Source: an uncultured Ruminococcus sp. (GTDB lineage Bacteria; Bacillota_A; Clostridia; Oscillospirales; Ruminococcaceae). Taken from it: a stretch of DNA of 64,000 bases. The stretch is from the NCBI GenBank assembly GCA_900315975.1, contig ONBA01000010.1, forward strand, positions 4,993 through 68,992, read 5' to 3'. Positions within the stretch are counted from its first letter, which is position 1. Each line of letters starts with the position of its first letter. The notes under the pieces are model-generated. The model saw nothing but the letters and a program-made list of their open reading frames with translations, was not told the DNA's origin and made no database searches. A program made the position numbers and the translations under genes. Positions 1 to 8,604 of the stretch are shown here, one piece after another.

Positions 1-939
1 CTGCGCAAATACTATTCCATCGGAAGCTGGTGCATGATAATACATTTCCTGATGTGTATATTCATCGGAAAATATGCTCTGCTCGGACTGCTTCAGCTTC
101 TTGCTTCGCATAACCCCGGTGCAGACAGTTCAGCGATAATCACGTATATGCGGTCGTCTTCAATGGCGGTTTCGCTGAATATGCTGGTGTACCTCGTCTT
201 TAACGTTGTTGTTGCGTTTATAGGTATGAAGCTTGTCGGAATCAAACATACTTCACTCATCAGAACTAAAGACTTCGGCTTGGGCAAAGCTGTTCAGTAT
301 TGTCTTATAGCGATGTTGCTGTGGGGAACCGCTTTCTACCTCATAAATGGTCTGACAGATGTGTTCGACAAGTACGGCATAGATATTCGGAATAGTACGA
401 GCGGCTTGGCAACTTCAACCCTCGGAATCGTGATATCGACCATCTACAGCTGTATCATTGCTCCGATAACGGAGGAACTGCTTTTCAGAGGTGTTCTTCT
501 GCGGTCTTTCTCAAAGGCGAATCAGCGGTTCGCTATATTTGCAACTGCGTTTTTCTTCGGTATTTCCCACGGAAATATCGTTCAGTTCATATCAGCTACA
601 CTGTTGGGCATTTTCCTCGCACATATCACCCTTAAACATGGTTCAATAATACCGTCGATAATAGTTCATATATTCATCAATTCGTTTGTTTCGGTTTTGA
701 GCGCGATTTCACAGCTCGGAAAAGAAGCTTCCGTTATCGCGTATTTAGTGACTATCGCACTGATGCTCATGGGATTTGTAATGCTTCTTGTGTTTCATGG
801 GTCGGATAGTTTACCTGCTACGACTCCTAAACAGTCTAAGCGCGGAATCTACGTTGCGATAAGTTCGTTTCCGTTTGTTATTGCGGTAACTATGAATGTA
901 TTCTATATTGTGTATGCGTTAATGCAGAAAATGAAATAA
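1..939 (+). CDS. CPBP family intramembrane metalloprotease (5' end outside window)
   Basis: The reading frame is open to the first base of the window with no start codon before an internal ATG at 34, so the gene probably begins upstream and is partial. The product is very hydrophobic, with several membrane segments. It carries the CPBP (Abi/Rce1-like) signature: EELLFRG with the EExxxR motif near residue 155 of the visible part, then FFFGISHGN and HIFINSF, which supply the histidines and asparagine expected at the intramembrane active site. The family includes CAAX-prenyl-protease-like and bacteriocin-immunity-related enzymes, but the substrate cannot be read from sequence. A strong hairpin follows the stop codon and separates it from a convergent operon. 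Confidence 0.88.
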   Translation: MRKYYSIGSWCMIIHFLMCIFIGKYALLGLLQLLASHNPGADSSAIITYMRSSSMAVSLNMLVYLVFNVVVAFIGMKLVGIKHTSLIRTKDFGLGKAVQYCLIAMLLWGTAFYLINGLTDVFDKYGIDIRNSTSGLATSTLGIVISTIYSCIIAPITEELLFRGVLLRSFSKANQRFAIFATAFFFGISHGNIVQFISATLLGIFLAHITLKHGSIIPSIIVHIFINSFVSVLSAISQLGKEASVIAYLVTIALMLMGFVMLLVFHGSDSLPATTPKQSKRGIYVAISSFPFVIAVTMNVFYIVYALMQKMK

Positions 940-944
940 CAGAA

Positions 945-978
945 AACGGCGGATAAGGTGATTGCCTTATCCGCCGTT
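945..978. terminator. Bidirectional intrinsic terminator
   Basis: A 14-bp perfect stem (945-958 pairing with 965-978, six-base loop) lies between the CPBP gene and the convergent small gene ending at 981. It is flanked by A-rich sequence on the left and TTATTT on the right, so it can serve both strands. Confidence 0.8.
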
Positions 979-980
979 AA

Positions 981-1154
981 TTATTTACCTATTTTCTCTT
1001 TAACTATCTTAGTCACCTTCGGGATGACTGTTTTTGCAATAACAACAGTTCCTACTATCGGGATAGCACAGCTTCCGACTTTTGCACCCGTTTTAAGCAT
1101 TTTCCTGTTATTGCTGTTTTTCGTATCATTTCTTGCTCTTCTGCTCATTATCAT
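981..1154 (-). CDS. Small basic protein, 57 aa, overlapping the upstream gene
   Basis: This is a 57-codon frame from ATG at 1154 (or 1148) to TAA at 981. Its start overlaps the last 29 bases of the 242-codon gene in another frame, which suggests translational coupling, and AAGG lies just upstream. The product has a basic N-terminal part (RRARNDTK), then GAKVGSCAIPIVGTVVIAK, which could be a short membrane or amphipathic segment, and a Lys-rich tail (KVTKIVKEKIGK). The frame fills the gap up to the terminator with ordinary codon use. No family was recognised. It could be a chance frame, but its position, coupling and length argue for a real gene. Confidence 0.5.
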   Translation of the reverse strand: MIMSRRARNDTKNSNNRKMLKTGAKVGSCAIPIVGTVVIAKTVIPKVTKIVKEKIGK

Positions 1155-1854
1155 TCATCCTTATATTCTTGATATCGGTAGGCGGATTGAGGAAGAGTCG
1201 GAGGTTTCCGTCGATATGATACCAGAAATCGTATATCTCACCTTCGTCAGCGCATAGCGAGAGTACAAGACGGTGTACCTTTTCATCTTCGAGATATTTT
1301 ATCATTTCACGGCTCGGAGCATTGAATGAACGTTCAACATTGTAGCAGAGCACGGAATTGATAGCATAGTCAAGCTCTATAGTATAGCTGAAAAGGTGCA
1401 TAGCTCTTGTGAGGTGAGCGATGTTATGGTCTATTTCAGCATTGAGAGCTTTCTGCGGAAAAATCGCGTTAGGTTTGAAGTTTTCCTTATTCTGACGGAG
1501 CTGATTTACAGATGACCTTACGCGGTTATTGAGCGAGTTTATAACATTGATGAGCTTTTCGTGGGCACTGTCGAGCTTTTTCGCGAGAAGCTCCGGGTTA
1601 TCGAGACCTTCGTAGTAAAGGCTTTTGGCATTGTCAATGTCGATTTTCAGTTTATCGAGTTCGTTGCTCTGTATAGCAAGGAGAGTACTGTTGTAGGCAT
1701 TGTAATCGTCGTCGAGGGTCTCTTTCAGAAATTCTATCAGCTTTGTGACGTTTTCCTCGTTGATGTACTGCTGAAGCATAGAATCGTCGTCAACGGAGTT
1801 TCTGAGAATAGTCGTGATAGCGGTAACTATGCCTGTTGCCATTAAAGGGTCCAT
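1126..1854 (-). CDS. Hypothetical helical protein, 242 aa
   Basis: No family was recognised. The protein is predicted to be almost entirely helical. It has an acidic N-terminal half rich in Asp/Glu/Asn, a probable coiled coil around residues 60-125, and a C-terminal region with aromatic patches (FSYTIELDYAINSVL, EIYDFWYH). No signal peptide or clear membrane segment is seen, although the first residues are mildly hydrophobic. It has its own consensus promoter and an AAGGAGG ribosome binding site eight bases before the ATG, so expression is well supported. The overlapping 57-codon gene is probably co-translated with it. Function unknown. Confidence 0.8.
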   Translation of the reverse strand: MDPLMATGIVTAITTILRNSVDDDSMLQQYINEENVTKLIEFLKETLDDDYNAYNSTLLAIQSNELDKLKIDIDNAKSLYYEGLDNPELLAKKLDSAHEKLINVINSLNNRVRSSVNQLRQNKENFKPNAIFPQKALNAEIDHNIAHLTRAMHLFSYTIELDYAINSVLCYNVERSFNAPSREMIKYLEDEKVHRLVLSLCADEGEIYDFWYHIDGNLRLFLNPPTDIKNIRMNDNEQKSKK

Positions 1855-1898
1855 GTTATCATCCTCCTTGTTCAGGTTTACCTATAGCAATTGTAATA

Positions 1899-1927
1899 AT
1901 TATATCACATAAACATCAGGATTGCAA
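1899..1927 (-). promoter_or_regulatory. Sigma-A promoter of the 242-aa gene
   Basis: On the minus strand TTGCAA (1927-1922) and TATAAT (1904-1899) are separated by exactly 17 bases, about 45 bp before the start codon at 1854. Confidence 0.75.
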
Positions 1928-1940
1928 GCGGAATATATTA

Positions 1941-2414
1941 TTATTTGTGGTATTTTCCGCCGGAAGATATCTGAAAACTGCGGTATATCTGTTCGAGGAG
2001 CATTACCCTTGCGAGCTGATGAGGGAATGTCATTTTCGACATAGAGAGTCTGAGAGTTCCCATGCTTTTAATTTCGGGGTCGAGACCGAATGAACTGCCT
2101 ATTATAAATGTAACGGTACTCATTCCGCCGACTCCTGCGGAGCTTATCTTTTCCGCAAGCTCGGGACTTGTCAGCTGTTTGCCTTCGATGCACATTGGGA
2201 TTATCATTCCCTTTGCAAAGCGCTTTATCTGCTCGCCTTCTTTTTTGAGAGCGGCGGCTATCTCTTTTTCTGACGGGTCGTCGCTGAGACGGCACTCGTC
2301 AAGTTCGTGAAGTTCAAATGTGCAGTATCTGCCGAGGCGCTTTATGTATTCCGCACACGCACTGCGCAGGTATTCTTCTTTGAGTTTGCCTATGACTATA
2401 AGATTCACATTCAT
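1941..2414 (-). CDS. rlmH: 23S rRNA (pseudouridine-1915-N3)-methyltransferase RlmH
   Basis: The 157-residue product matches the usual RlmH length. It carries family features along its whole length: the N-terminal MNVNLIVIGKLKE strand, CIEGKQLTSPELAE, the SAM-site loop TFIIGSSFGL, and the C-terminal LSMSKMTFPHQLARVMLLEQIYR. RlmH is a SPOUT-class enzyme that methylates pseudouridine 1915 in helix 69 of assembled 70S ribosomes. Its start overlaps the stop of the metallo-hydrolase gene by one base (TGATG), so the two are translationally coupled. The same pairing near WalJ-type hydrolases is common in Firmicutes. Confidence 0.96.
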   Translation of the reverse strand: MNVNLIVIGKLKEEYLRSACAEYIKRLGRYCTFELHELDECRLSDDPSEKEIAAALKKEGEQIKRFAKGMIIPMCIEGKQLTSPELAEKISSAGVGGMSTVTFIIGSSFGLDPEIKSMGTLRLSMSKMTFPHQLARVMLLEQIYRSFQISSGGKYHK

Positions 2415-3199
2415 CAGAAAATAACGGCTCCTCCCTGAGTTTCCATAGGTGCGACACCCATTATGTAGTCTCTGCCGCTTACCGCTCCGCCGAGATATGA
2501 GCGGACTGTTGAATACGCGATATCGGGGCGGTTGTTTTCGGGACTTAAATGTCCGAGCAGAATATGTGTAGTACCGCGCTCTATCATGCGTCTTACCTGT
2601 TCACCGCAGGCATTGTTCGAGAGATGCCCGACGGGGGAGAGTATGCGTTCTTTTAGGTATATCGGGTAATTTCCGTGACGGAGCATACCCTCGTCGTAGT
2701 TCGACTCTATCAGTACGAAACGGCATCCGCTTAGTGCTGAATCAACTTCAGGGGTTATGTGACCTACATCGGTGCATACGGCACATACCTTTCCGTCTTC
2801 GGTGGTTATCCTGTAGCCGCAGCTCTGTATAGCATCATGCGGAGTACTGAAACAGGTGAGCTCGTGACCGGCACATGAAATAGCCTTGCCGATAATATCT
2901 ATTACCGGAGAATTCGGCGAAATCTTATCTGTATCACAAAGCCGCTGAAGAGTACGTTTCGTGCCGTAAACAGGTATACCGGTGTGCTTTGTGAGCATTT
3001 TCAGACCGCTTATGTGGTCACTGTGCTCATGAGTTATGAATACTGCCTGAACAGCCGAAAGCGGTATATTATTGACTTCGAGGGCGGCGGAAAGCCGTTT
3101 GAAGCTGACTCCGCAGTCGATGAGAAATCCGCCTTTTTCCGTTCCTATGAATGAAGAATTTCCCTTGCTCGAACTGAAAAGAGGGTATATTCTTGCCAT
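2414..3199 (-). CDS. WalJ/YycJ-type MBL-fold metallohydrolase
   Basis: A 261-residue metallo-beta-lactamase-fold protein. It has the metal-binding motif THEHSDH near residues 56-62, further ligands in VCTDVGHIT and HLSNNACG, and a terminal histidine in LLGHLSPENN. Length and motif pattern match the WalJ/YycJ family, which usually sits near cell-wall or rRNA-modification genes and has proposed 5'-to-3' exonuclease or DNA-metabolism roles. It is first in a two-gene operon with rlmH and has its own consensus promoter. A broader ribonuclease-Z-like hydrolase cannot be excluded. Confidence 0.88.
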   Translation of the reverse strand: MARIYPLFSSSKGNSSFIGTEKGGFLIDCGVSFKRLSAALEVNNIPLSAVQAVFITHEHSDHISGLKMLTKHTGIPVYGTKRTLQRLCDTDKISPNSPVIDIIGKAISCAGHELTCFSTPHDAIQSCGYRITTEDGKVCAVCTDVGHITPEVDSALSGCRFVLIESNYDEGMLRHGNYPIYLKERILSPVGHLSNNACGEQVRRMIERGTTHILLGHLSPENNRPDIAYSTVRSYLGGAVSGRDYIMGVAPMETQGGAVIF

Positions 3200-3231
3200 T
3201 TTATCACCTATAAAGAAAATATTCTTCTAAA

Positions 3232-3260
3232 ATTATATAATATCGTCATATAAATGTCAA
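3232..3260 (-). promoter_or_regulatory. Sigma-A promoter of the MBL hydrolase-rlmH operon
   Basis: On the minus strand a perfect TTGACA (3260-3255) and a perfect TATAAT (3237-3232) are separated by 17 bases, 33 bp before the start codon. Confidence 0.85.
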
Positions 3261-3280
3261 GCGTGCCGGAAAGGGGAATA

Positions 3281-3315
3281 CAAAGGAAAACGCTCCCTGC
3301 GTCAACAGGGAGCGT
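3281..3315 (-). terminator. Intrinsic terminator of the kinase-like gene
   Basis: A 10-bp GC-rich stem (3290-3299 with 3306-3315, six-base loop) is followed on the minus strand by TTTTCCTTT. It lies about 50 bp past the stop of the gene ending at 3363. Confidence 0.8.
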
Positions 3316-3362
3316 ACCTTAGAGAGATATATTACGTGGTAATTTCTTTTATAAATGTGCCG

Positions 3363-3986
3363 TCAGTCCTTGAAACGAGCATTATACTCGTTATAAGCCT
3401 TGACTATAAGCTCGGCACAGAGGTCGTCTCCGAGCTCTGCACTGTTGAGACACAGCGAATACATATCCTTATCCTGCCAGCTTCTGCCGGTATTGACATT
3501 GAAGAAGGTCTCGCGGCGCTTATCGGCTTTTTTCATAATATTTTCAGCCTTGCCTGCGGGAATGCCGTATTCGTTTATGGCTCTCTTTATCCTGTCTTCC
3601 TGCGGCGCGTAGATGTAAACGCTGAAACAGCCCTTATCTTCAAGGATATAGCTTCCGCATCTGCCGACGAGTACAAAGCTTTTCTCACGCTCAGCTATCT
3701 CGCTGATTATGCGGCTTTCCATGAGAAAGACTTTGTCCGAGAGGGGAAGATTCTCCTCAACTGCTCTTGCGGGATTCGCGGAGAGAAGCAGTGAATAGAG
3801 GAAACTTGTAGGAACACTCTCCTCGGCTGATTCGAGGTATTCGGCGGAGATACCGCATTTATCCGCGGTCATCTCAAGTATCTGACGGTTGTAGTAGCTG
3901 ACGCCGAGCTTTTCTGCGGCAAGCTTGCCGATTATACTTCCGCCGCTTCCGTACTGACGTTCTATTGTGATAATTGTCTTCTTCAA
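3363..3986 (-). CDS. Cytidylate-kinase-like family protein
   Basis: A 207-residue P-loop protein of the cytidylate kinase-like group (Cytidylate_kin2 type). The N-terminus ITIERQYGSGGSIIGK resembles the nucleotide-binding loop typical of this family, where the Walker A is modified to GSGGxxIG. FVLVGRCGSYIL and the basic stretch EDRIKRAINEYG fit the rest of the family fold. These proteins are widespread in clostridia and distinct from the essential Cmk; their substrate is not firmly established. The gene is monocistronic, with its own promoter and terminator. Confidence 0.85.
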   Translation of the reverse strand: MKKTIITIERQYGSGGSIIGKLAAEKLGVSYYNRQILEMTADKCGISAEYLESAEESVPTSFLYSLLLSANPARAVEENLPLSDKVFLMESRIISEIAEREKSFVLVGRCGSYILEDKGCFSVYIYAPQEDRIKRAINEYGIPAGKAENIMKKADKRRETFFNVNTGRSWQDKDMYSLCLNSAELGDDLCAELIVKAYNEYNARFKD

Positions 3987-4031
3987 TCCCTATCTCCTCC
4001 GATCATGTGATTATAGCTTTCTCTATATTAT

Positions 4032-4059
4032 ATTATACCATAAAAACAAGAAAATTCAA
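4032..4059 (-). promoter_or_regulatory. Sigma-A promoter of the kinase-like gene
   Basis: On the minus strand TTGAAT (4059-4054) and TATAAT (4037-4032) are separated by 16 bases, about 45 bp before the start at 3986. Confidence 0.65.
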
Positions 4060-4221
4060 CAATACGGTTCCAAATATTATCTTCAGAGAACATTTTTCTA
4101 CGTTTTATACAACGAAATGTTGAAATGATTGTGCATATATGCCTAACGCAATTCATCACACGGGTATTTGCCTGAAAATGACGATATATAAAACTATGTC
4201 AGAAAAATATCATTCTTGCTA

Positions 4222-4250
4222 TTGACAGTAAGCCAAAAATTGTATATAAT
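4222..4250 (+). promoter_or_regulatory. Strong promoter of the PEP carboxykinase gene
   Basis: Perfect TTGACA (4222-4227), 17-base spacer and perfect TATAAT (4245-4250). The transcript would have an untranslated leader of about 80 bases containing a small ACGGC/GCCGT hairpin near 4288-4303, followed by AGGAGG (4323-4328). The rest of the 350-bp gap between the divergent genes (3987-4337) holds only the two promoters and AT-rich sequence. Confidence 0.88.
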
Positions 4251-4337
4251 AAAAATAAGGATTTTTTCGCATTCCGCGGAGTTCCCGACGGCTTCACCGC
4301 CGTATTGTACTGATTATTTTTTAGGAGGTAGATTTCA

Positions 4338-6155
4338 ATGTCACTGACAAAGAACCCCAATGTATTAAAGTGGGTCGACGAGATGATCGCTCTCTGCAAG
4401 CCTGATAACGTTGTATGGATCGACGGCTCAAAGGAACAGCTTGATGCTCTTACAGAAGAGGTTACTTCTCTCCCCGATGACAGCTGGGACAAAATGTACA
4501 AGCTCAATCAGGAAAAGTACCCCAATTGTCTCTACCACAGAACTCGTGAGAACGACGTTGCTCGTGTTGAGGACAGAACTTTCATCTGCTCTAAGGAAAA
4601 GGCTGGCGCTGGTCCTACAAATAACTGGATGGATCCCAACGAGATGAAGGCTCTCCTTACACCTATGTACGACGGCGTTATGAAGGGCAGAACGATGTAT
4701 GTTATCCCTTATTCAATGGGTCCCATCGGTTCTCCTCTCGCTAAGGTAGGTGTTGAGGTTACTGACTCTATCTACGTTGTTCTTAACATGAACATCATGA
4801 CTCGTATGGGTAAGCAGGCTTTCGAGAACCTCGGCGATACTTCTGACGATTTCGTAAGAGGTCTCCACTCAAAGGCTGACGTTGACCCTGAGAAGAGATA
4901 TATCGTTCAGTTCCCTGAAGAGAATACTATCTGGTCTATCAACTCTGCTTACGGCGGAAACGTTCTCCTCGGCAAGAAGTGCTTCGCACTCCGTATCGCT
5001 TCATTCCAGGGTAAGAACGAGGCTTGGATGGCTGAGCATATGCTCATCCTCGGCGTTAAGAAACCCGATGGCGAGATAAAGTACATCACTGCTGCTTTCC
5101 CGTCAGCTTGCGGTAAAACTAACCTCGCAATGCTCATTCCCCCTGAGGGATACAAGAAGGACGGCTATGAAGTATTCACAGTCGGCGACGATATCGCTTG
5201 GATGAAGCCCGGCAAGGACGGCAGACTCTACGCTATCAACCCTGAGAACGGCTTCTTCGGTGTTGCTCCCGGAACAAACGCTAAGTCAAACTACAACGCT
5301 CTCGCTTGCACTAAGGAAGGCGCTATCTTCACAAACGTTGCTCTCGATAACTCCGATAACACTGTTTGGTGGGAGAAGCTCACTGAGAATCCGCCTAAGG
5401 ACGCTACTGAGTGGACAGGTAAGAAGGTTGACGGTGAGGCTTGGGTAGCTGAGGGCAAGAAGCTCGCTCACCCCAACTCAAGATTCACAGCTCCTGCTAA
5501 GAACTGCCCCTGCATTTCTCCTGAGTTCAACAATCCTGAGGGTGTACCGGTATCCGCTATCATCTTCGGCGGACGTCGTGCTACAACTGCTCCCCTCGTA
5601 TATCAGTCATTCGACTGGACACACGGTACATACATCGGTTCTGCTGTTTCTTCTGAGACAACTGCTGCTGCTACAGGTGCAGTAGGTGTACTCCGTCACG
5701 ATCCTATGGCTATGAAGCCTTTCATCGGCTACAATGTAGGTGACTACTGGGCACACTGGCTCGAAATGGGCGCAAGACTCGGAAGCAAGGCTCCTAAGAT
5801 CTTCAACGTTAACTGGTTCAGAACAGACAGCGAAGGCAACTTCCTCTGGCCCGGTTTCGGCGACAACATGAGAGTTCTCGACTGGATCATCAAGAGAGTT
5901 GACGGCGAAGTTGACGCTGTTGAGACTCCTATCGGATTCCTTCCAAAGGCTGAGGATATCAACCTTAAAGGTATCGAGGACGAGGTTTCACCTTCTGCAC
6001 TCAAAATGCTCCTTACAGTTGATAAGGACGAGTGGAAGAAGGAGATCGCTGAGATGAGAAGATACTATGACGAGGACATCAAGGCTAAGGGTGGACGTAT
6101 CCCGCAGGCTCTCTACGATGAACTCGACATGATCGAGGCTAACCTCAACAAGTAA
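4338..6155 (+). CDS. pckG: Phosphoenolpyruvate carboxykinase (GTP)
   Basis: The 605-residue length and signatures are those of the GTP-dependent class, not the ATP-dependent class. The kinase-1/P-loop motif FPSACGKTNLAML lies near residues 254-266, followed by the metal/nucleotide region VGDDIAWM. GRRATTAPLVYQ and GVLRHDPMAMKPF are also typical. The enzyme interconverts oxaloacetate and PEP using GDP/GTP. In anaerobic gut Firmicutes it commonly runs in the carboxylating direction, fixing CO2 towards succinate or malate, though direction cannot be read from sequence. Codon choice is strongly biased, and the promoter and ribosome binding site are near consensus, so high expression is likely. 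Monocistronic. Confidence 0.97.
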   Translation: MSLTKNPNVLKWVDEMIALCKPDNVVWIDGSKEQLDALTEEVTSLPDDSWDKMYKLNQEKYPNCLYHRTRENDVARVEDRTFICSKEKAGAGPTNNWMDPNEMKALLTPMYDGVMKGRTMYVIPYSMGPIGSPLAKVGVEVTDSIYVVLNMNIMTRMGKQAFENLGDTSDDFVRGLHSKADVDPEKRYIVQFPEENTIWSINSAYGGNVLLGKKCFALRIASFQGKNEAWMAEHMLILGVKKPDGEIKYITAAFPSACGKTNLAMLIPPEGYKKDGYEVFTVGDDIAWMKPGKDGRLYAINPENGFFGVAPGTNAKSNYNALACTKEGAIFTNVALDNSDNTVWWEKLTENPPKDATEWTGKKVDGEAWVAEGKKLAHPNSRFTAPAKNCPCISPEFNNPEGVPVSAIIFGGRRATTAPLVYQSFDWTHGTYIGSAVSSETTAAATGAVGVLRHDPMAMKPFIGYNVGDYWAHWLEMGARLGSKAPKIFNVNWFRTDSEGNFLWPGFGDNMRVLDWIIKRVDGEVDAVETPIGFLPKAEDINLKGIEDEVSPSALKMLLTVDKDEWKKEIAEMRRYYDEDIKAKGGRIPQALYDELDMIEANLNK

Positions 6156-6165
6156 TCGTATATTT

Positions 6166-6194
6166 AAAAAGCTCCCCGAATGGGGAGCTTTTTT
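6166..6194 (+). terminator. Intrinsic terminator of pckG
   Basis: AAAAAGCTCCCC, a four-base loop, then GGGGAGC followed by six T. It starts 11 bases after the pckG stop codon. Confidence 0.92.
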
Positions 6195-6200
6195 GCGTAC

Positions 6201-6426
6201 TGTAGGGAAGCGCACTGCGCTTCCGGTATGCAAAATATGAGAATATAGGGAGACGTTACCTACAAATAAACTTGATTGTTGTTACGAATTTATCGGACGA
6301 CCATTGGGAATTTCTTTGAGACTGTAAAAAACAGATTTGAAGCAAAAAAATACGGGCGAACACTGTTCGCCCCTACACATACAAACGTAAAATTGTCCGA
6401 TTGTAGGGGCGCACATTGTGCGCCCT
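6201..6426. repeat. Three palindromic intergenic repeat units
   Basis: Three units of a short repeat lie in the 280-bp gap between pckG and the ABC permease. They are TGTAGGG followed by a GAAGCGC/GCGCTTC palindrome (6201-6224), an inverted unit with GGGCGAAC/GTTCGCCC then CTAC (6353-6376), and a direct unit with GGGCGCAC/GTGCGCCC (6402-6426). The last two face each other. The same TGTAGGG-plus-palindrome pattern recurs near 21.4 kb and 23.2 kb. No gene was seen in this gap. Confidence 0.75.
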
Positions 6427-6433
6427 TGTGCTA

Positions 6434-7768
6434 TTATTCATTTTCGCCCGACTTTTTCTTGTATTTTGATTTCTGTCCGAAATTAAGCCTTGTAGTGAGT
6501 ATCTTATCTGATGTGAAGAGCTTGAGGGCGAATGTCATGCATATTACAAATACTACTGCCTGATATGCGAGTCCGCCGTAGAAAGCTCCCATGTGACCGA
6601 ACATTATGTTATTCATTGCCGAGAAGGTATGGGTGAACGGTATTGCGTAAACTATGATTCTGAAAGCTGTGGGGAGAGTGTTGATATCTGCGAACATTGA
6701 GATAAGGTAAGGTATCATTGCCATTATCATGAGCGGCATTATCATTGTCTGTGACTGCTTTGTATCGTTAACGAGTGAACCGAGCATGAGAGCTATGGAA
6801 AGGCATATCATAATAGTCAGGAAGAGCTGTGCGCCTACGAGTACGTAATCGCCGAAGGAGAGTGTGAGACCGAGCTTTTCAAGTGCGGTATCGACTGACA
6901 TAAACTCTGTAATTGCGGAATTTGCGAGACTTTCCTTTGCTTCTTCAGTTGCTCCGCCGACGAATGACGAGAAGCCGAACATATAAACTACCGCATTCAT
7001 TAGTGCAATTATTGCTGCTGCAAGCATTTTGGCAAAGAGTATAGAAGTTCTTGAAACCGGTGCAGAGAGCAGAGTTTCAAGGGTCTTGTCGATTTTTTCG
7101 TTGCTTATGGCACTTATCAGCATTGACGATGTGAACATTATGAGCACAAATACTACGATGGGGAGTATCATGTTTTTAGTCATGAGACTGCTCATTATCC
7201 TTGTTGAAGCAATTGAAGCTGTTTTGCCGTTTACTACGGTATTCTCAGTTAAAATCGTTGGCTCGTTCATAAGCTTTACCTGCTCGGGTGAAAGTCCCGA
7301 CTTTTCAGCGAAAGTATTTGCAACGCAACTCTGTATAAGAGCTATCGCGCCCGAATTGTCGGTCTTTACGTTTGACATCATTGCCGCCGATTCCATAGCA
7401 GATACGCTTATAAGCTGAGGCTGTTTACCGTTTTCAAGGTCGTCGGTAAAGCCTTCGGGAATGATTATGATAGAGTCTTGGTCGGTTTCCTTGAGAATTG
7501 CGGAGTAGTCGTCACCGGAAGTGTCGAACATATTTAACTCGGCACCGCTCTTTTTAAGGACTTCCGCAAGCTGTTTTGTGAATTCAGTGTTATCACGGTC
7601 ACTGATACTGATAGTGTACTCGCTTTTCACTGCTTCACTGATAGTGGTCTTCATCATGTTACCCATCAGCATGAGCATACTTGCTATAACAACGAGACTG
7701 ATGATAGTCTGTGCGGTGATGAGTTCACTGAGTTCCTTTTTAAGAAGATTAAAGAATTTCATTATCAT
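6434..7768 (-). CDS. ABC-2 type transporter permease (NatB/YhaP-like)
   Basis: A 444-residue membrane protein with the ABC-2 exporter layout: one N-terminal membrane helix (residues about 20-40), a long extracytoplasmic domain to about residue 200, then a cluster of five or six helices. The motif EKIDKTLETLLSAPVSRTSILFAKML marks the cytoplasmic segment before the helix cluster. Family members such as NatB export sodium, drugs or peptides; the substrate here is unknown. Its start overlaps the ATPase gene by 20 bases, so the two form one operon. Confidence 0.9.
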   Translation of the reverse strand: MIMKFFNLLKKELSELITAQTIISLVVIASMLMLMGNMMKTTISEAVKSEYTISISDRDNTEFTKQLAEVLKKSGAELNMFDTSGDDYSAILKETDQDSIIIIPEGFTDDLENGKQPQLISVSAMESAAMMSNVKTDNSGAIALIQSCVANTFAEKSGLSPEQVKLMNEPTILTENTVVNGKTASIASTRIMSSLMTKNMILPIVVFVLIMFTSSMLISAISNEKIDKTLETLLSAPVSRTSILFAKMLAAAIIALMNAVVYMFGFSSFVGGATEEAKESLANSAITEFMSVDTALEKLGLTLSFGDYVLVGAQLFLTIMICLSIALMLGSLVNDTKQSQTMIMPLMIMAMIPYLISMFADINTLPTAFRIIVYAIPFTHTFSAMNNIMFGHMGAFYGGLAYQAVVFVICMTFALKLFTSDKILTTRLNFGQKSKYKKKSGENE

Positions 7769-8489
7769 TCACCACCCTTTCAAATACTTCTTCAAGGTTA
7801 GCGGCATTGTAGCGCTGTTTCAATTCTTCTGCCTTACCGCTTACGAGGAGGTGTCCCTTGGCGATGATGCCTACTCTGTCTGACACGAACTCGATTTCGA
7901 GCATATTGTGAGATGAAAGGAGGAACGACATTCCCTCTTCTTTGGCAAGCTGTTTTATCATTTTTCTTATCTCGATAGCGTTGAGTACGTCGAGACCGCT
8001 TGTAGGTTCATCGAGGATAGCGAGTTTAGGCTCGGTCATGACTGCTCTCGCAAGGAGGAGCTTTCGCGTCATACCGCGGCTGTATGTTCCGATTTTGTCC
8101 TTGAGTCTGTCGCCGAGACCGCATATCTTGCCTGCACGTTCAACGTAGCGGTTGATATCGTCGATATTAGTCGAAAACAGACCTGCCATAAATCGGAGGT
8201 AAGCCTTTCCGGTCATATTTTTGTATGCACCTGCTTCATCGGGGAGGTAGGTTATACACTGACGTACCTTTTCAGGCTCCTTGACTATGCTGTTGCCTGC
8301 AACAACAGCGTCGCCGGAAGTAGGGGTCAGCAGAGTTGATATCATGCGGATAGTGGTGGTCTTACCTGCACCGTTTGGACCGATAAGAGCGAATATCTCG
8401 CCTTTTTCGATTTCAAATGAAACCTTATCGGCGGCGAGTACTTTTGAGTACTGCTTGGAAAGCTCTTTAACTTCAAGTACCTTTTCCAT
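7749..8489 (-). CDS. ABC transporter ATP-binding protein (NatA-like)
   Basis: A 246-residue ABC ATPase with Walker A GPNGAGKTTT near residues 38-47, the signature loop in the divergent form YSRGMTRKLLLARA, Walker B LAILDEPTSGLD, and a switch histidine in LLSSHNM. It pairs with the overlapping ABC-2 permease to make an exporter. The closest recognisable group is the NatA/YhaQ-type sodium or drug exporter ATPases, but the substrate is inferred only at family level. It has its own promoter. Confidence 0.94.
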   Translation of the reverse strand: MEKVLEVKELSKQYSKVLAADKVSFEIEKGEIFALIGPNGAGKTTTIRMISTLLTPTSGDAVVAGNSIVKEPEKVRQCITYLPDEAGAYKNMTGKAYLRFMAGLFSTNIDDINRYVERAGKICGLGDRLKDKIGTYSRGMTRKLLLARAVMTEPKLAILDEPTSGLDVLNAIEIRKMIKQLAKEEGMSFLLSSHNMLEIEFVSDRVGIIAKGHLLVSGKAEELKQRYNAANLEEVFERVVNDNEIL

Positions 8490-8529
8490 AGTTTTTCTCC
8501 TTTAGATTTATTGAGTATAAGCTGAAAAT

Positions 8530-8558
8530 ATTATAACATACGGAATAAAATATTGCAA
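8530..8558 (-). promoter_or_regulatory. Sigma-A promoter of the ABC-2 exporter operon
   Basis: On the minus strand TTGCAA (8558-8553) and TATAAT (8535-8530) are 17 bases apart, about 40 bp before the ATPase start. A perfect odd palindrome (AATGCAT-G-ATGCATT, 8591-8605) lies just upstream, at the stop codon of the XRE gene. Confidence 0.75.
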
Positions 8559-8604
8559 CAAAATTTTATAATCTTTTGTTTGCAGCTGTTAATGCATGAT
8601 GCAT

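Noticed and set aside
1561..1845. 94-codon plus-strand frame
   Set aside because: It lies entirely within the 242-codon minus-strand gene, with no promoter or ribosome binding site.
4288..4322. Riboswitch or attenuator in the pckG leader
   Set aside because: Only one weak five-pair hairpin followed at a distance by a short T-run; not enough structure to support a known class.
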